Source: Mariniphaga sp964559175 (GTDB taxonomy: Bacteria > Bacteroidota > Bacteroidia > Bacteroidales > Prolixibacteraceae). Taken from it: a stretch of 64,000 bases of DNA. A program made the position numbers and the translations under genes. A model generated the notes under the pieces. That model was not told where the DNA came from. It did not search any database and was given only the letters and a program-made list of their open reading frames with translations. How positions within the stretch are numbered: the first letter of the stretch is position 1; the number at the start of each line of letters is the position of its first letter. The stretch lies in assembly GCA_964559175.1 (NCBI GenBank), contig CAZLGT010000015.1:1-64000 (forward strand). The letters are read 5' to 3'. Positions 44,177 to 52,478 of the stretch are shown here, piece by piece.

Positions 44177-47100
44177 ATGGCATTCAGAAAAGATAACAAA
44201 GCAAAAGGTGGTTTCTCGAAAATTTCAATCAGCCTTTCGTCTCCGGAGGAAATTCTGGAAAGATCGTATGGCGAGGTTTTGAAACCCGAAACAATAAACT
44301 ACAGAACTTACAAACCTGAGCGGGATGGCTTGTTTTGCGAGCGCATTTTCGGTCCTGTGAAAGACTACGAATGCCATTGCGGTAAATACAAACGAATCAG
44401 ATACAAAGGTATCGTTTGCGACCGCTGTGGAGTTGAAGTAACCGAGAAAAAAGTCCGTCGCGAACGCATGGGGCATATTGCACTTGTGGTTCCGGTGGCT
44501 CATATCTGGTACTTCCGTTCGTTGCCCAACAAAATTGGTTATTTGCTCGGGCTTCCAACCAAAAAGCTCGATTCCATTATTTATTACGAAAGGTATGTGG
44601 TTATTAACCCCGGCGTTAAAGCAACCGACGGGGTTAAGCAACTCGACTTCCTTACTGAAGAAGAGTACCTCGATATTGTGGAAACCCTGCCCAAAGAGAA
44701 CCAGTTCCTCGACGACGAAGACCCGAACAAATTTATTGCAAGGATGGGTGCAGAGGCTCTGTATGAAATTTTGAGCAGGCTCGACCTGGACGATTTATCA
44801 TTTACACTGAGGCACAAGGCCAATACCGAAACATCTCAGCAGCGGAAAAACGAAGCGTTAAAACGCCTTCAGGTTGTTGAAGCTTTCAGGGCCAGTAAAA
44901 ACCTGAACCGCCCTGAATGGATGATTGTGAAAGTAGTTCCGGTTATTCCTCCTGATTTGAGACCACTGGTGCCGCTCGATGGCGGAAGATTTGCCACCTC
45001 CGATTTGAACGATCTTTACCGCAGGGTTATCATTCGTAACAACCGGCTGAAAAGGCTGATCGAAATAAAAGCACCTGAAGTTATCCTTCGGAATGAAAAA
45101 CGAATGTTGCAGGAATCTGTGGATTCTCTTTTCGATAACTCCCGGAAATCGAACGCTGTAAAAACCGAAAACAACCGGGCATTGAAATCGCTTTCCGACA
45201 GCCTGAAAGGGAAACAGGGACGTTTCCGCCAGAACCTGCTCGGTAAACGTGTTGACTATTCGGCGCGTTCGGTGATTGTTGTAGGACCGAAGCTAAAGAT
45301 TCACGAATGTGGTATTCCGAAAGATATGGCCGCAGAGCTTTACAAACCATTTATCATCAGGAAACTGATTGAGCGTGGAATTGTAAAGACTGTAAAATCG
45401 GCCAAAAAGATTGTGGACAGAAAAGACCCGGTTGTTTGGGAAATTCTGGAGAATGTAATGAAAGGGCATCCGGTTCTGTTAAACCGTGCTCCCACATTGC
45501 ACAGGCTTTCTATTCAGGCATTCCAGCCGGTTATGATTGAAGGTAAAGCCATTCAGTTACATCCGCTGGTGTGTACTGGTTTTAACGCCGACTTCGACGG
45601 CGACCAGATGGCGGTGCATCTTCCGCTGGGGAATGCCGCTGTTTTGGAGGCACAATTGCTTATGCTTTCATCGCACAACCTGCTGAACCCTGCCAACGGC
45701 GCACCTATTCAGGTACCGTCACAGGACATGGTGCTTGGACTGTATTATATGACCAAGCCACGGAATGGGTCCAGGGGCGAAGGAATGACTTTCTACTCGC
45801 CCGAAGAGGTGATGATTGCCCACGATGAAAAAGTGATCGGACTGCATTCCATTATTAAGGTAAAGGTTGAAGATGTGGATGAAAACGGCGAGTATTTCAA
45901 ACACATTATTGAAACAACGGTTGGTCGTGTACTGTTTAACGAGTATGTGCCGCGGCAGGTGGGTTACATTAACCAGTTGCTTACCAAAAAATCGTTACGT
46001 ACCATCATTTCCGATGTGTTTAAAAAATGCGGAAATGCAGAAACGGTAGCATTCCTCGATGCAATTAAAGACCTAGGGTACCACATGGCATACAGGGGAG
46101 GTTTGTCCTTTAACATCGACGACGTAATTATTCCGGAGGACAAAGAAACCATTGTTGAGTCTGGATACGAAGAGGTGGATGAAGTGATTGCCAACTACAA
46201 TATGGGCTTCATTACCAACAATGAACGCTACAACCAGGTGATCGATATCTGGACGCACGCTAACTCAAGGCTTACTCAATCTGTAATGAAAACCATCAGT
46301 ACAGATGATCAGGGATTCAACTCCATTTATATGATGCTCGACTCCGGCGCCCGTGGATCGAAAGAACAGATTCGCCAGTTGTGCGGAATGAGGGGATTGA
46401 TGGCCAAACCACAGAAGTCTGGCTCAACAGGGTCACAAATTATCGAAAACCCGATTTTGGCCAACTTCAAGGAAGGCCTTTCGGTACTCGAGTACTTTAT
46501 TTCAACCCACGGTGCTCGTAAAGGGCTGGCCGATACCGCACTGAAAACAGCCGATGCCGGTTACCTTACCCGCCGTTTGGTCGATGTTTCGCAGGATGTA
46601 ATTATTTCTGAAGAAGACTGCGGAACTTTGCGTGGTATTGTGGCTACAGCCATTAAAAACAACGAAGAAGTTGTTGCTTCGCTGGGAGACCGTATTGTCG
46701 GACGTACTTCTGTTCACGATATTTATCATCCGCTGAATGGTGATCTCATCATCAAATCGGGAGATAAAATTACCGAGGAAATTGCTCAGAAAATTGAAGA
46801 TTCACCCATCGAGAGCGTTGAAATTCGTTCTGTACTTACCTGCGAATCGAAAGTTGGGGTATGTACCAAATGTTACGGACGAAATCTTGCTACCGGTTAT
46901 ATGGTTCAGAAAGGCGAAGCAGTGGGAGTTATCGCTGCACAGTCCATTGGCGAGCCAGGAACTCAGTTAACACTGCGTACCTTCCACGTAGGTGGTATTG
47001 CCGGCAACATTTCTGCTCAGTCGATGGTGGAAGCCCGCTACGACGGATATGTTGAAATTGAAGAATTGCGTTCTGTTTCGTTTAAAGGGGATGAAGATAC

Positions 47101-48433
47101 ACCTGTTGATATTGTTGTTAGCCGTTTGGCCGAACTTAAAATTGTTGACAAGAATACCAATATCCCGCTTTCAACTCACTCTATTCCCTACGGTTCAAAA
47201 CTGTATGTGAAAAACGGTGAAGAAATAAGAAAAGGCAAACTGATTTGTGAATGGGACCCGTTCAACGGCGTAATTATTACTGAATTCGACGGGAAAGTTG
47301 AGTTTGAAAACTTGATTGAAGGCGTTACTTACCGCGAAGAATCGGACGAACAGACTGGTTACAGTGAAAAAGTAATTATTGAAACCCGTGATAAAACCAA
47401 GAACCCGACCCTGAAAGTAATGGATAAGAAGGGAGAAATGATTCGTTCATATAACCTTCCTGTTGGAGGTCATATCAGCGTTTCACAAGGTCAGGACGTG
47501 AAAGCAGGGATGGTTTTGGTGAAAATACCGAGAGCTGCCGGAAAAGCAGGCGACATTACAGGTGGGTTACCACGTGTAACCGAACTGTTTGAAGCACGTA
47601 ATCCTTCCAATCCGGCGGTGGTTTCAGAGATTGACGGTGAGGTATCGTTGGGTAAAATCAAACGGGGTAACCGCGAAATCATAATTACCTCAAAAACCGG
47701 TGATGTGAAGAAATACCTGGTGCCGCTGTCGAAACAGATTCTGGTGCAGGAAAACGACTACATCAGAGCCGGAACTTCACTTTCCGACGGAGCTACCACG
47801 CCATCCGATATTCTGGCCATTAAAGGTCCTACGGCTGTTCAGGAATATATTCTGAACGAAGTGCAGGATGTGTACCGGATGCAGGGCGTGAAAATTAACG
47901 ATAAACACTTCGAGGTAATCATCCGCCAGATGATGCGTAAAGTGGAAATTGAAGACCCGGGCGACACCCGGTTCCTCGAAAAGCAAATTGTGGATAAGAA
48001 CGATTTTCTTTCGGAAAACGACTGGATTTGGAATAAGAAAGTGGTGATTGAACCGGGCGATGCCGAAGGTTTAAAAGCCGGACAAATTATTTCTGCAAGA
48101 AGGCTCAGAGATGAAAATTCACAGTTGAGAAGAAAGGACAGAAAACTGGTGGAATCCAGAGATGCCATACCTGCTACATCGAGTCAGATTCTGCAGGGAA
48201 TTACCCGGGCTGCGCTGCAAACACGCAGCTGGCTGTCGGCGGCATCGTTCCAGGAAACCACAAAAGTTCTAAACGAAGCAGCCATTAACGGCAAAACCGA
48301 TTACCTCGACGGACTGAAGGAGAACGTGATTTGCGGCCACCTGATTCCTGCCGGAACAGGGTTGAAAGAGTACAAAAACCTGATTGTGGGCTCTAAAGAA
48401 GAGTACGACAGGTTAATTGACATGAAAAAATAA
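44177..48433 (+). CDS. rpoC: RNA polymerase beta' subunit
   Basis: The 1418-residue subunit has the N-terminal zinc site CHCGKYKRIRYKGIVCDRCG (about 65-85), the catalytic Mg-binding NADFDGD (about 470-476), the bridge-helix region, and a second zinc site CESKVGVCTKC (about 888-898). It is intact and follows rpoB by 52 nt. A DUF3467 gene starts 4 nt after its stop. Confidence 0.99.
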   Translation: MAFRKDNKAKGGFSKISISLSSPEEILERSYGEVLKPETINYRTYKPERDGLFCERIFGPVKDYECHCGKYKRIRYKGIVCDRCGVEVTEKKVRRERMGHIALVVPVAHIWYFRSLPNKIGYLLGLPTKKLDSIIYYERYVVINPGVKATDGVKQLDFLTEEEYLDIVETLPKENQFLDDEDPNKFIARMGAEALYEILSRLDLDDLSFTLRHKANTETSQQRKNEALKRLQVVEAFRASKNLNRPEWMIVKVVPVIPPDLRPLVPLDGGRFATSDLNDLYRRVIIRNNRLKRLIEIKAPEVILRNEKRMLQESVDSLFDNSRKSNAVKTENNRALKSLSDSLKGKQGRFRQNLLGKRVDYSARSVIVVGPKLKIHECGIPKDMAAELYKPFIIRKLIERGIVKTVKSAKKIVDRKDPVVWEILENVMKGHPVLLNRAPTLHRLSIQAFQPVMIEGKAIQLHPLVCTGFNADFDGDQMAVHLPLGNAAVLEAQLLMLSSHNLLNPANGAPIQVPSQDMVLGLYYMTKPRNGSRGEGMTFYSPEEVMIAHDEKVIGLHSIIKVKVEDVDENGEYFKHIIETTVGRVLFNEYVPRQVGYINQLLTKKSLRTIISDVFKKCGNAETVAFLDAIKDLGYHMAYRGGLSFNIDDVIIPEDKETIVESGYEEVDEVIANYNMGFITNNERYNQVIDIWTHANSRLTQSVMKTISTDDQGFNSIYMMLDSGARGSKEQIRQLCGMRGLMAKPQKSGSTGSQIIENPILANFKEGLSVLEYFISTHGARKGLADTALKTADAGYLTRRLVDVSQDVIISEEDCGTLRGIVATAIKNNEEVVASLGDRIVGRTSVHDIYHPLNGDLIIKSGDKITEEIAQKIEDSPIESVEIRSVLTCESKVGVCTKCYGRNLATGYMVQKGEAVGVIAAQSIGEPGTQLTLRTFHVGGIAGNISAQSMVEARYDGYVEIEELRSVSFKGDEDTPVDIVVSRLAELKIVDKNTNIPLSTHSIPYGSKLYVKNGEEIRKGKLICEWDPFNGVIITEFDGKVEFENLIEGVTYREESDEQTGYSEKVIIETRDKTKNPTLKVMDKKGEMIRSYNLPVGGHISVSQGQDVKAGMVLVKIPRAAGKAGDITGGLPRVTELFEARNPSNPAVVSEIDGEVSLGKIKRGNREIIITSKTGDVKKYLVPLSKQILVQENDYIRAGTSLSDGATTPSDILAIKGPTAVQEYILNEVQDVYRMQGVKINDKHFEVIIRQMMRKVEIEDPGDTRFLEKQIVDKNDFLSENDWIWNKKVVIEPGDAEGLKAGQIISARRLRDENSQLRRKDRKLVESRDAIPATSSQILQGITRAALQTRSWLSAASFQETTKVLNEAAINGKTDYLDGLKENVICGHLIPAGTGLKEYKNLIVGSKEEYDRLIDMKK

Positions 48434-48437
48434 AAAC

Positions 48438-48777
48438 ATGGACGAAAAGAAGCAAAAGCAACAACAGTTGAATATTGAATTGAGTGAAGAAGTAGCCCAG
48501 GGGATTTATTCCAACCTGGCAGTGATTACCCATTCCAGTTCAGAGTTTGTCATCGACTTTGTGCGCATTATGCCTGGGATTCCCAAGGCGAATGTAAAGT
48601 CGCGGGTGATTCTAACACCCGAACATGCCAAGCGGCTGCTGCTTGCCTTNNNNNNNNNNCTTGCAGGATAACATTAAAAAGTTTGAAGCTGTGCACGGGC
48701 CTGTCAAAAATTTGAAACAAGGCCCGGGGCAGGGAATGCCGCCCATGGGGTTTGGCGGACCAACGGCTCAGGCATAA
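48438..48777 (+). CDS. DUF3467 protein, interrupted by an assembly gap
   Basis: DUF3467 proteins are about 100 residues, of unknown function, and commonly sit right after rpoC in Bacteroidota. The first 70 residues are in one frame (QLNIELSEEVAQGIYSNLAVITHSS...ILTPEHAKRLLLA). Ten N at 48650-48659 follow, and the remaining 38 residues (LQDNIKKFEAVHGP...GPTAQA) are in a different frame. If the CTT before the gap and the CTT after it are the same bases, the frame joins exactly as LLLALQDNIKKF, the family sequence. The gene is therefore almost certainly intact and the gap artificial. Confidence 0.88.
48650..48659. other. Assembly gap (10 N)
   Basis: Ten N mark a scaffold join inside the DUF3467 gene. 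The left flank ends GCCTT and the right begins CTTGCAG, so the contig ends overlap by CTT and no sequence is probably missing. Confidence 0.9.
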
Positions 48778-48798
48778 GTTTATAACTGGAAAATATGA

Positions 48799-48837
48799 AA
48801 AAGAGGGATCAGATTGCTGGTCCCTCTTTTCGTTTTT
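48799..48837 (+). terminator. Intrinsic terminator of the rpoBC group
   Basis: A 14-bp stem (48799-48812 with 48817-48830, one G-U) with loop ATTG ends in TTTT and is followed by C-G-TTTTT. It closes the plus-strand run and, being symmetric with an A-run on the left, may also end the convergent DUF2200 gene. Confidence 0.9.
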
Positions 48838-48842
48838 GCAGT

Positions 48843-49193
48843 TTACTTCCTCAAAATTTTCTCCATAGCTTTGCCTCTGGCCAGTTCGTCCACCAGCTTG
48901 TCCAAATAGCGGACTTTCTGCATCAATTCATCTTCTATTTCTTCCACGCGGTAGCCGCAAATTACGCCTTTAATTTTTGAAACATTCGGATTCAATTGTG
49001 GGGCCTGTGCGAAAAACGTTTCAAAATCGCTGTTGTTGTCAATTTGTTTCTGTAGGGTCTGCTTATAATAGCCTGTCAGCCAGAAAATAATTTCATCCAC
49101 TTCAGCTTTTGTGCGTCCTTTTCGTTCAGCCTTTTGAATATATAAAGGATAAACTCGGGCAAATATCATTCGGTAAACTCTTTTAATATCCAT
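48843..49193 (-). CDS. DUF2200 domain protein
   Basis: The 116-residue protein matches DUF2200: DIKRVYRMIFARVYPLYIQKAERKGRTKAEVD, then IFWLTGYYKQTLQ and the conserved VICGYRVEEIEDELMQKVRYLDKLVDELARGK. It is soluble, helical and mixed in charge. Function is unknown, and members are scattered in bacteria. It is convergent with the rpoBC group. Confidence 0.88.
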   Translation of the reverse strand: MDIKRVYRMIFARVYPLYIQKAERKGRTKAEVDEIIFWLTGYYKQTLQKQIDNNSDFETFFAQAPQLNPNVSKIKGVICGYRVEEIEDELMQKVRYLDKLVDELARGKAMEKILRK

Positions 49194-49337
49194 AATAGTA
49201 GTTTTAAGTTTTAAACTTTTTCAGGGTTCAATTTCCAGATTTTTTCTGAAAAAGGCAAATGTCAGTGAAGTGCAGCCAAATCTGGCAGGACCTCTGCAAT
49301 AAAAATTAAAACCTTAAAATCGGATTGGACCTTTCCC

Positions 49338-49480
49338 TGGATGGCGAACCGTTCCGAGTAATCGGGATGGCTGTGCTAACGGTCAGGTGCTAAATTATCG
49401 GAGCGGGTTGCCTACGCTTTCCTGTCAGAAGGACAAGGGAAATCGGGCGTGAACCCGCCAACAGCGCACCACCAAACGCC
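49338..49480. repeat. Structured repeat, 3' side of orphan gene 1
   Basis: The 382 nt between DUF2200 and the first orphan gene contain nested complementary blocks: GGTGC (49386-49390) with GCACC (49466-49470), GCGGGTT (49403-49409) with AACCCGC (49452-49458), and an inner TTTCC...GGGAAA pair. The whole can form a long imperfect hairpin. Its left part (GATGGCG-ACC...GGATGGCTGTGCTA...AGGTGCT) recurs in altered form at 50603-50638 next to the second orphan gene. Confidence 0.5.
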
Positions 49481-49575
49481 GCCCTGAATTGGAGCGAAGA
49501 GGAAATCAGCGTAGCTAAATTTGCAAAATGTGATGTGTTGGTTTTATTCACCTTTGCTATTTAAAATTAATTAAT

Positions 49576-50286
49576 TCAGTCTCTTCCATAAAAATCCTCA
49601 TCAATAACACGATACCCAATAACAAAATAATGGTCAGAATCTGAAAGTGATTTGTCATTTAAATCAGATGGTGGTTGATTGGGTCCACAAAACTGGCGTA
49701 CCTTTTGACCACTTACATTTGTTTCCCAACCAGCCGTAAATAATAATAGTGGAATGTTTTTACCGATTTCAAAGTCAGTTTCTTCAAATTTTCTTAAAAA
49801 GTAAACTCCATATTCTGGACGTGGTAATATACTTTCTCCAAATTGAAATTTTCCTGAATTTACAGAAATACGAAGTCGTAACTTGTCGGTTTTATCTTTA
49901 AAATCTGGCATTTCACTTATAATTCTGATGTTTTTAAAATATTGATATTCAACCCGACTATTATTATCAAATCCCCAAAATTTTGTTGTTGACCTATTAA
50001 TTACGGTATCTTTGAGAAGTCGCGTATTTTCATATTCTTGATAATAAAACTCAAATTTATAATCTTTGTCTCTTGGAATTGGCAAATTCCATTTATAAAT
50101 ATTTATACCGAGCTGTACCAAAGCATCTCGGAAATCATTCATATTGAAAATGGTAAAATTTTCATCTGAAACAGTATCTTGAATTCTATAATCAAGATAG
50201 TCATTTTGAGCGTTATTCTTTTCAATAAATAAAAAGAACGATACGATAACAAGAAGGAAAGTTTTAGTTTTTTTCATTGTTTTCAT
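49576..50286 (-). CDS. Secreted DUF5041-like protein (orphan gene 1)
   Basis: The 236-residue protein has a signal peptide (MKTMKKTKTFLLVIVSFFLF...NNAQ) and a domain with IYKWNLPIPRDKDYKFEFYYQEYENT, a pattern I associate with the Bacteroidota DUF5041-type family of secreted proteins. No catalytic motif is visible. The gene is clearly more AT-rich than its neighbours and is flanked by related structured repeats, suggesting acquisition. The ATG at 50286 is chosen to start at the signal peptide; 50277 is an alternative. Confidence 0.7.
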   Translation of the reverse strand: MKTMKKTKTFLLVIVSFFLFIEKNNAQNDYLDYRIQDTVSDENFTIFNMNDFRDALVQLGINIYKWNLPIPRDKDYKFEFYYQEYENTRLLKDTVINRSTTKFWGFDNNSRVEYQYFKNIRIISEMPDFKDKTDKLRLRISVNSGKFQFGESILPRPEYGVYFLRKFEETDFEIGKNIPLLLFTAGWETNVSGQKVRQFCGPNQPPSDLNDKSLSDSDHYFVIGYRVIDEDFYGRD

Positions 50287-50308
50287 TTTAGTGTTCAAAA
50301 TTGCACCT

Positions 50309-50393
50309 ACGTATTTACAAACCAACAAGTTGGGTTATTTCTCTATTATCAGGTTGGGACCACCGCCAATAAGGGGGTGTAGTCCCACTATTG
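50309..50393. repeat. Cassette-like repeat, copy A
   Basis: These 85 nt match 51222-51306 closely, with TCAGGTTGGGA, CACCGCCAATAAGGG and TGTA in the same order. A hairpin (TGGGAC with GTCCCA) forms in the middle. The copy lies just upstream of orphan gene 1 in its reading direction. Confidence 0.6.
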
Positions 50394-50525
50394 TGCTGAA
50401 ATAATTTCCAGATTGATTTTCTATTTTCTGTGATATTTTCCAGTGGTTATTCATAGATGTTGGTCTTCAAGGTTTAAAAATAGGAATCTTTTGCTAAAAA
50501 CGTATACCAAATTTGTCGGAATATT

Positions 50526-50638
50526 GAGCAGGTGACGGGGAGTCACCTGCTCAACTCTGGTAGTTCACCTGCTGACTTTTGGGGTCAGCTGGTAAATAGG
50601 CTTGATGGCGTACCCCGGTGGCTGTGCCAGGAGGTGCT
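50526..50638. repeat. Two adjacent hairpins and a repeat fragment, 3' side of orphan gene 2
   Basis: GAGCAGGTGAC and GTCACCTGCTC form a perfect 11-bp stem with loop GGGGA (50526-50552). A second imperfect hairpin built on GCTGAC/GTCAGC follows directly (about 50563-50598). The next 35 nt (50603-50638) resemble 49338-49392. The 412 nt between the two orphan genes hold no other gene. Confidence 0.55.
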
Positions 50639-50698
50639 TCGTTGGGCTTGACGGCTCACCGTCCAGCTGCCCGATTGGCGGGCATAATCTGTTAATTT

Positions 50699-51142
50699 TC
50701 AGAGTTCCAATCCATACAATAAGAATTCATTAGAGTCAAAATCTAATGTATCATTATCAACCACAAATCTATATCTCAGTTTAAATTCGCCAATCTCATT
50801 AAATAATGATATAGTATCGTGTTTAGTCTCAGCCATATTTAAAACACCAAAATATCCCATAGGCCCCATCTGTGTGCAAGCAACCGCATATTCACTCTCA
50901 ATCCATTCACCATTCTCGTTTTTCAATATTTTTGTTGGACACAAATCAACATTATCACACTTATAATGATATGCTTGTTTGCTTAAATCATTTTTCAGGG
51001 TCACATCAATCTTGCTATTTACAACATATTCATTTTTACCTGTCACAATTTTAATGTTTTCGGTAGAGTCAATACTCTCCTTTTTGCAACTAAAAACGAA
51101 AATCATCAAAGCCAATGTAATAATTTGAATTAATCTTTTCAT
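50699..51142 (-). CDS. Small lipoprotein of unknown function (orphan gene 2)
   Basis: The 147-residue protein begins MKRLIQIITLALMIFVFSCKK, a clear lipoprotein signal with Cys at about 19. The mature part (KIVTGKNEYVVNSKIDVTLKNDL...) looks like a beta-sandwich and contains two more cysteines in CDNVDLCPTKI. No family is recognised. AT-rich composition and repeats on both sides match orphan gene 1. ATG 51142 is chosen; 51148 is also possible. Confidence 0.7.
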   Translation of the reverse strand: MKRLIQIITLALMIFVFSCKKESIDSTENIKIVTGKNEYVVNSKIDVTLKNDLSKQAYHYKCDNVDLCPTKILKNENGEWIESEYAVACTQMGPMGYFGVLNMAETKHDTISLFNEIGEFKLRYRFVVDNDTLDFDSNEFLLYGLEL

Positions 51143-51221
51143 AAACATCAATATTAAAAGTTTGTGTCAATAAGATGATCTTTCAGTAACAATGGTTGCG
51201 TCGATATTATTCTGATTGCTA

Positions 51222-51306
51222 ACGTTTGTGAAATCCGCAAAGCCGGGTTATTTCGTTATTGTCAGGTTGGGATACACCGCCAATAAGGGTCTGTAACCCA
51301 ACTGTA
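51222..51306. repeat. Cassette-like repeat, copy B
   Basis: This is homologous to copy A over 85 nt, starting ACGTTTGTGAAATCCGCAA and including TCAGGTTGGGA and CACCGCCAATAAGGG. It folds as CAGGTTGGGATACA with TGTAACCCAACTG. It separates the cysK 3' end from orphan gene 2. Confidence 0.6.
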
Positions 51307-51341
51307 GTTCCTCCTTTTCTGTTTCAGCATATGGTGGCTGT

Positions 51342-52253
51342 TCAGTACAACCCTTCCACCGAAAGGTACCTTTCTCCGTGGTCGTATGAGAAGGTTAAAA
51401 TGCGCGAACCGGAAGGGAGTTCCTTTATTTTTTTGGCTACTGCTGCAAATGAAGCGCCCGAAGAAATCCCCACAAACATACCTTCCTGTTTGGCTGCTTT
51501 CTTTGCGTATTCATAAGCTTCTTCCTGGGTGACGGATATTGTTCCATCCAGCAGCTCTGTTTTCAGGTTGTCGGGGATAAATCCGGCGCCAATTCCCTGA
51601 ATTTTATGTGGTCCCGGTTCGCCGCCGCCAATAACAGGACTGTCGGCTGGTTCTACCGCAAATACCTTCAGGTTTGGAAATTCTTTTTTCAGCACCTCTG
51701 CCACTCCGCTTATGTGACCACCTGTTCCAACACCGGTTATCAGGTAATCAATCCCTTCCGGAAAGTCGTGGATAATTTCCATTGCCGTTTTGGTTCTGTG
51801 GGCTTCCACATTGGCGGGGTTAGAAAACTGGAAAGGAATCCACGAGTTTTCGATTTCTGAAGCCAGCTCTTCTGCTCTGGCAATAGAGCCTTTCATTCCT
51901 TTTTCTTTAGGCGTTAGCACCAGTTCGGCCCCCAGGGCGGCAAGAACCTGCCGGCGTTCAATGGTCATCGACTCGGGCATAGTAAGAATTATGCGGTAGC
52001 CTTTCACTGCGGCCACAAGGGCCAGTCCAATTCCGGTATTGCCCGAGGTGGGTTCAATAATTACCGAACCTTCTTTCAAAATTCCCCTCTTTTCAGCATC
52101 ATTCACCATTGAAAGAGCAATCCGGTCTTTAATGCTACCCCCCGGGTTGGTTTTTTCCATTTTTACCCATACTTCGTATTCAGAAGGGTAAAGGCGGTTT
52201 ACCTTGATGTGGGGCGTGTTTCCAATGGTTTCCAAAATGTTTTGTGCTTTCAT
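51342..52253 (-). CDS. cysK: Cysteine synthase (O-acetylserine sulfhydrylase)
   Basis: The 303-residue PLP enzyme makes cysteine from O-acetylserine and sulfide. The PLP lysine lies in NPGGSIKDR (about 39-43), with TSGNTGIGLA for substrate binding and TGVGTGGHISGVAEVLK for the PLP phosphate. The C-terminus FSYDHGERYLSVEGLY is typical. ATG 52253 is preferred to the TTG three codons earlier. It has a structured leader (52277-52378) that looks like a transcription attenuator. Confidence 0.95.
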   Translation of the reverse strand: MKAQNILETIGNTPHIKVNRLYPSEYEVWVKMEKTNPGGSIKDRIALSMVNDAEKRGILKEGSVIIEPTSGNTGIGLALVAAVKGYRIILTMPESMTIERRQVLAALGAELVLTPKEKGMKGSIARAEELASEIENSWIPFQFSNPANVEAHRTKTAMEIIHDFPEGIDYLITGVGTGGHISGVAEVLKKEFPNLKVFAVEPADSPVIGGGEPGPHKIQGIGAGFIPDNLKTELLDGTISVTQEEAYEYAKKAAKQEGMFVGISSGASFAAVAKKIKELPSGSRILTFSYDHGERYLSVEGLY

Positions 52254-52276
52254 AATTTGCAATTTTAATCGGTTTC

Positions 52277-52378
52277 AAAAAAAAAGCCTTCCTGGTTTCC
52301 CGGGAAAGCTTCTATTGTAGTGATACAACATTTCTGATTGTCAACAAAACACGCTTTCTCCGGGTTGATTACCCAGAC
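52277..52378 (-). promoter_or_regulatory. Putative attenuator leader of cysK
   Basis: On the minus strand, hairpin 1 (CTGGGT at 52371-52376 with ACCCGG at 52360-52365) is followed after about 50 nt by an intrinsic terminator. That terminator pairs AGCTTTCC (52303-52310) with GGAAGGCT (52285-52292) and ends in nine T at 52277-52285. CCCGGAGAAAGC (52353-52364) is complementary, with one bulged A, to GCTTTCCCGGG (52299-52309) in the terminator's 5' arm, giving an antiterminator that excludes both hairpin 1 and the terminator. This is the layout of a riboswitch or attenuator. The ligand is unknown, and it is not an S-box or T-box that I recognise. Confidence 0.65.
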
Positions 52379-52384
52379 AACAAA

Positions 52385-52392
52385 CAAATGTA
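52385..52392 (-). promoter_or_regulatory. -7 element of cysK
   Basis: The minus strand reads TACATTTG, a perfect TAnnTTTG match, 8 nt before the first leader hairpin. This places the transcription start right at the beginning of the attenuator-like leader. Confidence 0.6.
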
Positions 52393-52478
52393 TGGCATGT
52401 TCTGTTTTTCATAACAGGTGCAATGTAACCATTTTTCATTTAAACGGATTAAAATATCTGTTTAATTTTTTGTAATAA

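Noticed and set aside
49370..51310. Canonical integron with integrase
   Set aside because: No integrase gene is present and no clear RYYYAAC/GTTRRRY core pair was found; only a cassette-like pattern is claimed.
52277..52331. Cysteine leader peptide for cysK attenuation
   Set aside because: The only short frame (18 codons from 52331) contains no Cys codon.
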